Shown in pieces: positions 61,539 through 64,000 of a stretch of DNA of 64,000 nt (position 1 is its first letter; every line of letters starts with the position of its first letter). The notes under the pieces are model-generated. The model searched no databases. It saw only the letters and a program-made list of their open reading frames with translations, and had not been told where the DNA came from. Source of the stretch: Vibrio fluvialis (lineage in GTDB: Bacteria; Pseudomonadota; Gammaproteobacteria; Enterobacterales; Vibrionaceae); the NCBI RefSeq assembly GCF_900460245.1, contig NZ_UHIP01000001.1:1116001-1180000 (forward strand), given 5' to 3'. The position numbers and the translations under genes were made by a program.

Positions 61539-62149
61539 TGAGCCAGAAAGTTGTCATTATTGATACCGGTTGTGCCAACGTCTCTTCGGTGAAGTTTGCC
61601 ATTGAACGTTTGGGCTACGACGTGTCGATTTCGAAAGACCCAGAGGTCGTGCTCGCGGCAGACAAATTATTCCTTCCTGGCGTCGGTACGGCCAGCGAAG
61701 CGATGAAAAACCTAGAGCAGCGCAATCTGATCGAGCTGGTCAAGAAAGTTGAAAAGCCGATGCTTGGTATCTGTTTAGGCATGCAACTGATGGGTAAACT
61801 GTCAGAAGAAAAAGGCCAGAAAGCCGATGAGATTGTCGATTGTCTTGGTCTTGTCCGTGGCGAGGTCCGCCTGATGCAAACGGGTGATTTGCCACTGCCG
61901 CACATGGGTTGGAATACCGTGTCGGCCAACGCTGGCAATCCGCTGTTTAAAGGGATCGAAGAGGGTGAGTACTTTTACTTCGTTCACAGCTTTGCCATGC
62001 CCGTCGGCGATTACACCATTGCGCAATGTGAGTACGGTCAGCCCTTCAGCGCCGCGATTCAAAACGGCAACTACTACGGTGTGCAGTTTCACCCAGAGCG
62101 CTCTTCAAGAGCAGGCTCTAAGCTGATTCAAAACTTTCTGGAACTGTAA
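61538..62149 (+). CDS. hisH: Imidazole glycerol phosphate synthase glutaminase subunit HisH
   Basis: Supplies ammonia from glutamine to HisF. The 203-residue class I amidotransferase has the nucleophile Cys in [11 protein letters not shown] (near 77) and the His/Glu dyad in [10 protein letters not shown] (near 185). ATG 61538 overlaps the hisB stop by one base; a GTG one codon earlier is possible. Confidence 0.96.
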   Translation: MSQKVVIIDTGCANVSSVKFAIERLGYDVSISKDPEVVLAADKLFLPGVGTASEAMKNLEQRNLIELVKKVEKPMLGICLGMQLMGKLSEEKGQKADEIVDCLGLVRGEVRLMQTGDLPLPHMGWNTVSANAGNPLFKGIEEGEYFYFVHSFAMPVGDYTIAQCEYGQPFSAAIQNGNYYGVQFHPERSSRAGSKLIQNFLEL

Positions 62150-62188
62150 GGATTGACGTCTGGCGACAATGTCGTCAGGCAGGAATAA

Positions 62189-63686
<1,498 letters not shown>

Positions 63687-63690
<4 letters not shown>

Positions 63691-64000
63691 GCCAAGCAGT
63701 AACGACAGCGCTCTCAGACCGTATTAACTGGGACAAGGTCGATGGTCTGGTGCCGGCGATCGTTCAAGATTTTGCATCCAGCCAGGTGCTGATGATGGGC
63801 TACATGAACCAAGAGGCGCTGGCGAAAACATTAGAAACCAATCAGGTGACATTTTTCTCCCGTACCAAGCAGCGCCTTTGGACCAAAGGTGAGACGTCGG
63901 GTAATGTGCTTGAACTCAAGAACATTGCACTTGATTGCGACCAAGATACTCTGCTGGTCAAAGTGAATCCGATTGGCCCGACGTGCCATACCGGCACAAC
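63687..64000 (+). CDS. hisI: Phosphoribosyl-AMP cyclohydrolase/phosphoribosyl-ATP pyrophosphatase HisIE (3' partial)
   Basis: The window ends about 104 codons into this frame. The visible part is the cyclohydrolase domain: [38 protein letters not shown] and the zinc/Mg site [11 protein letters not shown], then GPTCHTG at the edge. The pyrophosphatase (HisE) half is expected beyond the window. ATG 63687 overlaps the hisF stop (ATGA), with GAGGTAAG upstream. Confidence 0.95.

Overview
This window is a piece of a Vibrio chromosome. The gene order opp / pta-ackA / yfbV / lolA-rarA-serS / bioA-BFCD / htpX / purB-hflD-mnmA / gsk / hns / his operon is the order I remember for the large chromosome of Vibrio cholerae, and the proteins read as gamma-proteobacterial Vibrionaceae. 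I cannot fix the species. Coding density is high. I see no rRNA, tRNA, insertion sequence, prophage or CRISPR array.

Layout: (1) 1-2 kb, end of the oligopeptide ABC transporter operon (oppD partial, oppF). (2) 2-6 kb, an orphan Wzy/WaaL-type membrane protein, a glutathionyl-hydroquinone reductase and an MgtC/DUF4010 membrane protein. (3) 6-9.5 kb, the ackA-pta acetate pathway on the minus strand. (4) 9.8-13.3 kb, yfbV and a TrpXYZ-like ABC transporter operon. (5) 13.5-21 kb, a diguanylate cyclase, dusC, an orphan prepilin, a SEC-C protein, lolA, rarA and serS. (6) 21-22.5 kb, a NhaC-family transporter behind MetJ boxes (probable methionine transporter MetT). (7) 22.7-34.6 kb, a complete nitrate assimilation block: nasA-cobA-trpD2-like, an ANTAR regulator, and nrtABC-nirBD. 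It has an NtrC site, sigma-54 promoters and two leader terminators. (8) 34.7-40 kb, biotin synthesis (bioA divergent from bioBFCD) with a BirA operator. (9) 40.4-47.5 kb, htpX and an eight-gene lipid-modification operon (NTF2-like, SDR, flavoprotein, DUF1365, Cfa-like methyltransferase, DUF2878, chalcone-isomerase-like, DUF3833) behind paired inverted repeats. (10) 47.6-53.3 kb, purB (with a PurR box), hflD, mnmA, gsk and hns. (11) 53.7-55.6 kb, a lysine riboswitch followed by a second NhaC-family transporter (probable lysine transporter LysW). (12) 55.7-56.6 kb, an orphan sigma-54 activator. (13) 57-64 kb, the his operon hisGDCBHAF(IE) behind a five-histidine leader peptide and attenuator. 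The window ends inside hisIE.

The window is notable for how many nutrient-responsive control elements can be read directly: met boxes, NtrC/sigma-54, attenuator leaders, the BirA operator, the PurR box, the lysine riboswitch and the his attenuator. Two genes that homology alone would label Na+/H+ antiporters are placed by these elements in the methionine and lysine regulons. The least characterised parts are the nitrate regulatory circuit (an ANTAR protein with no visible sensor partner) and the Cfa-like lipid operon with its unassigned operator pair.
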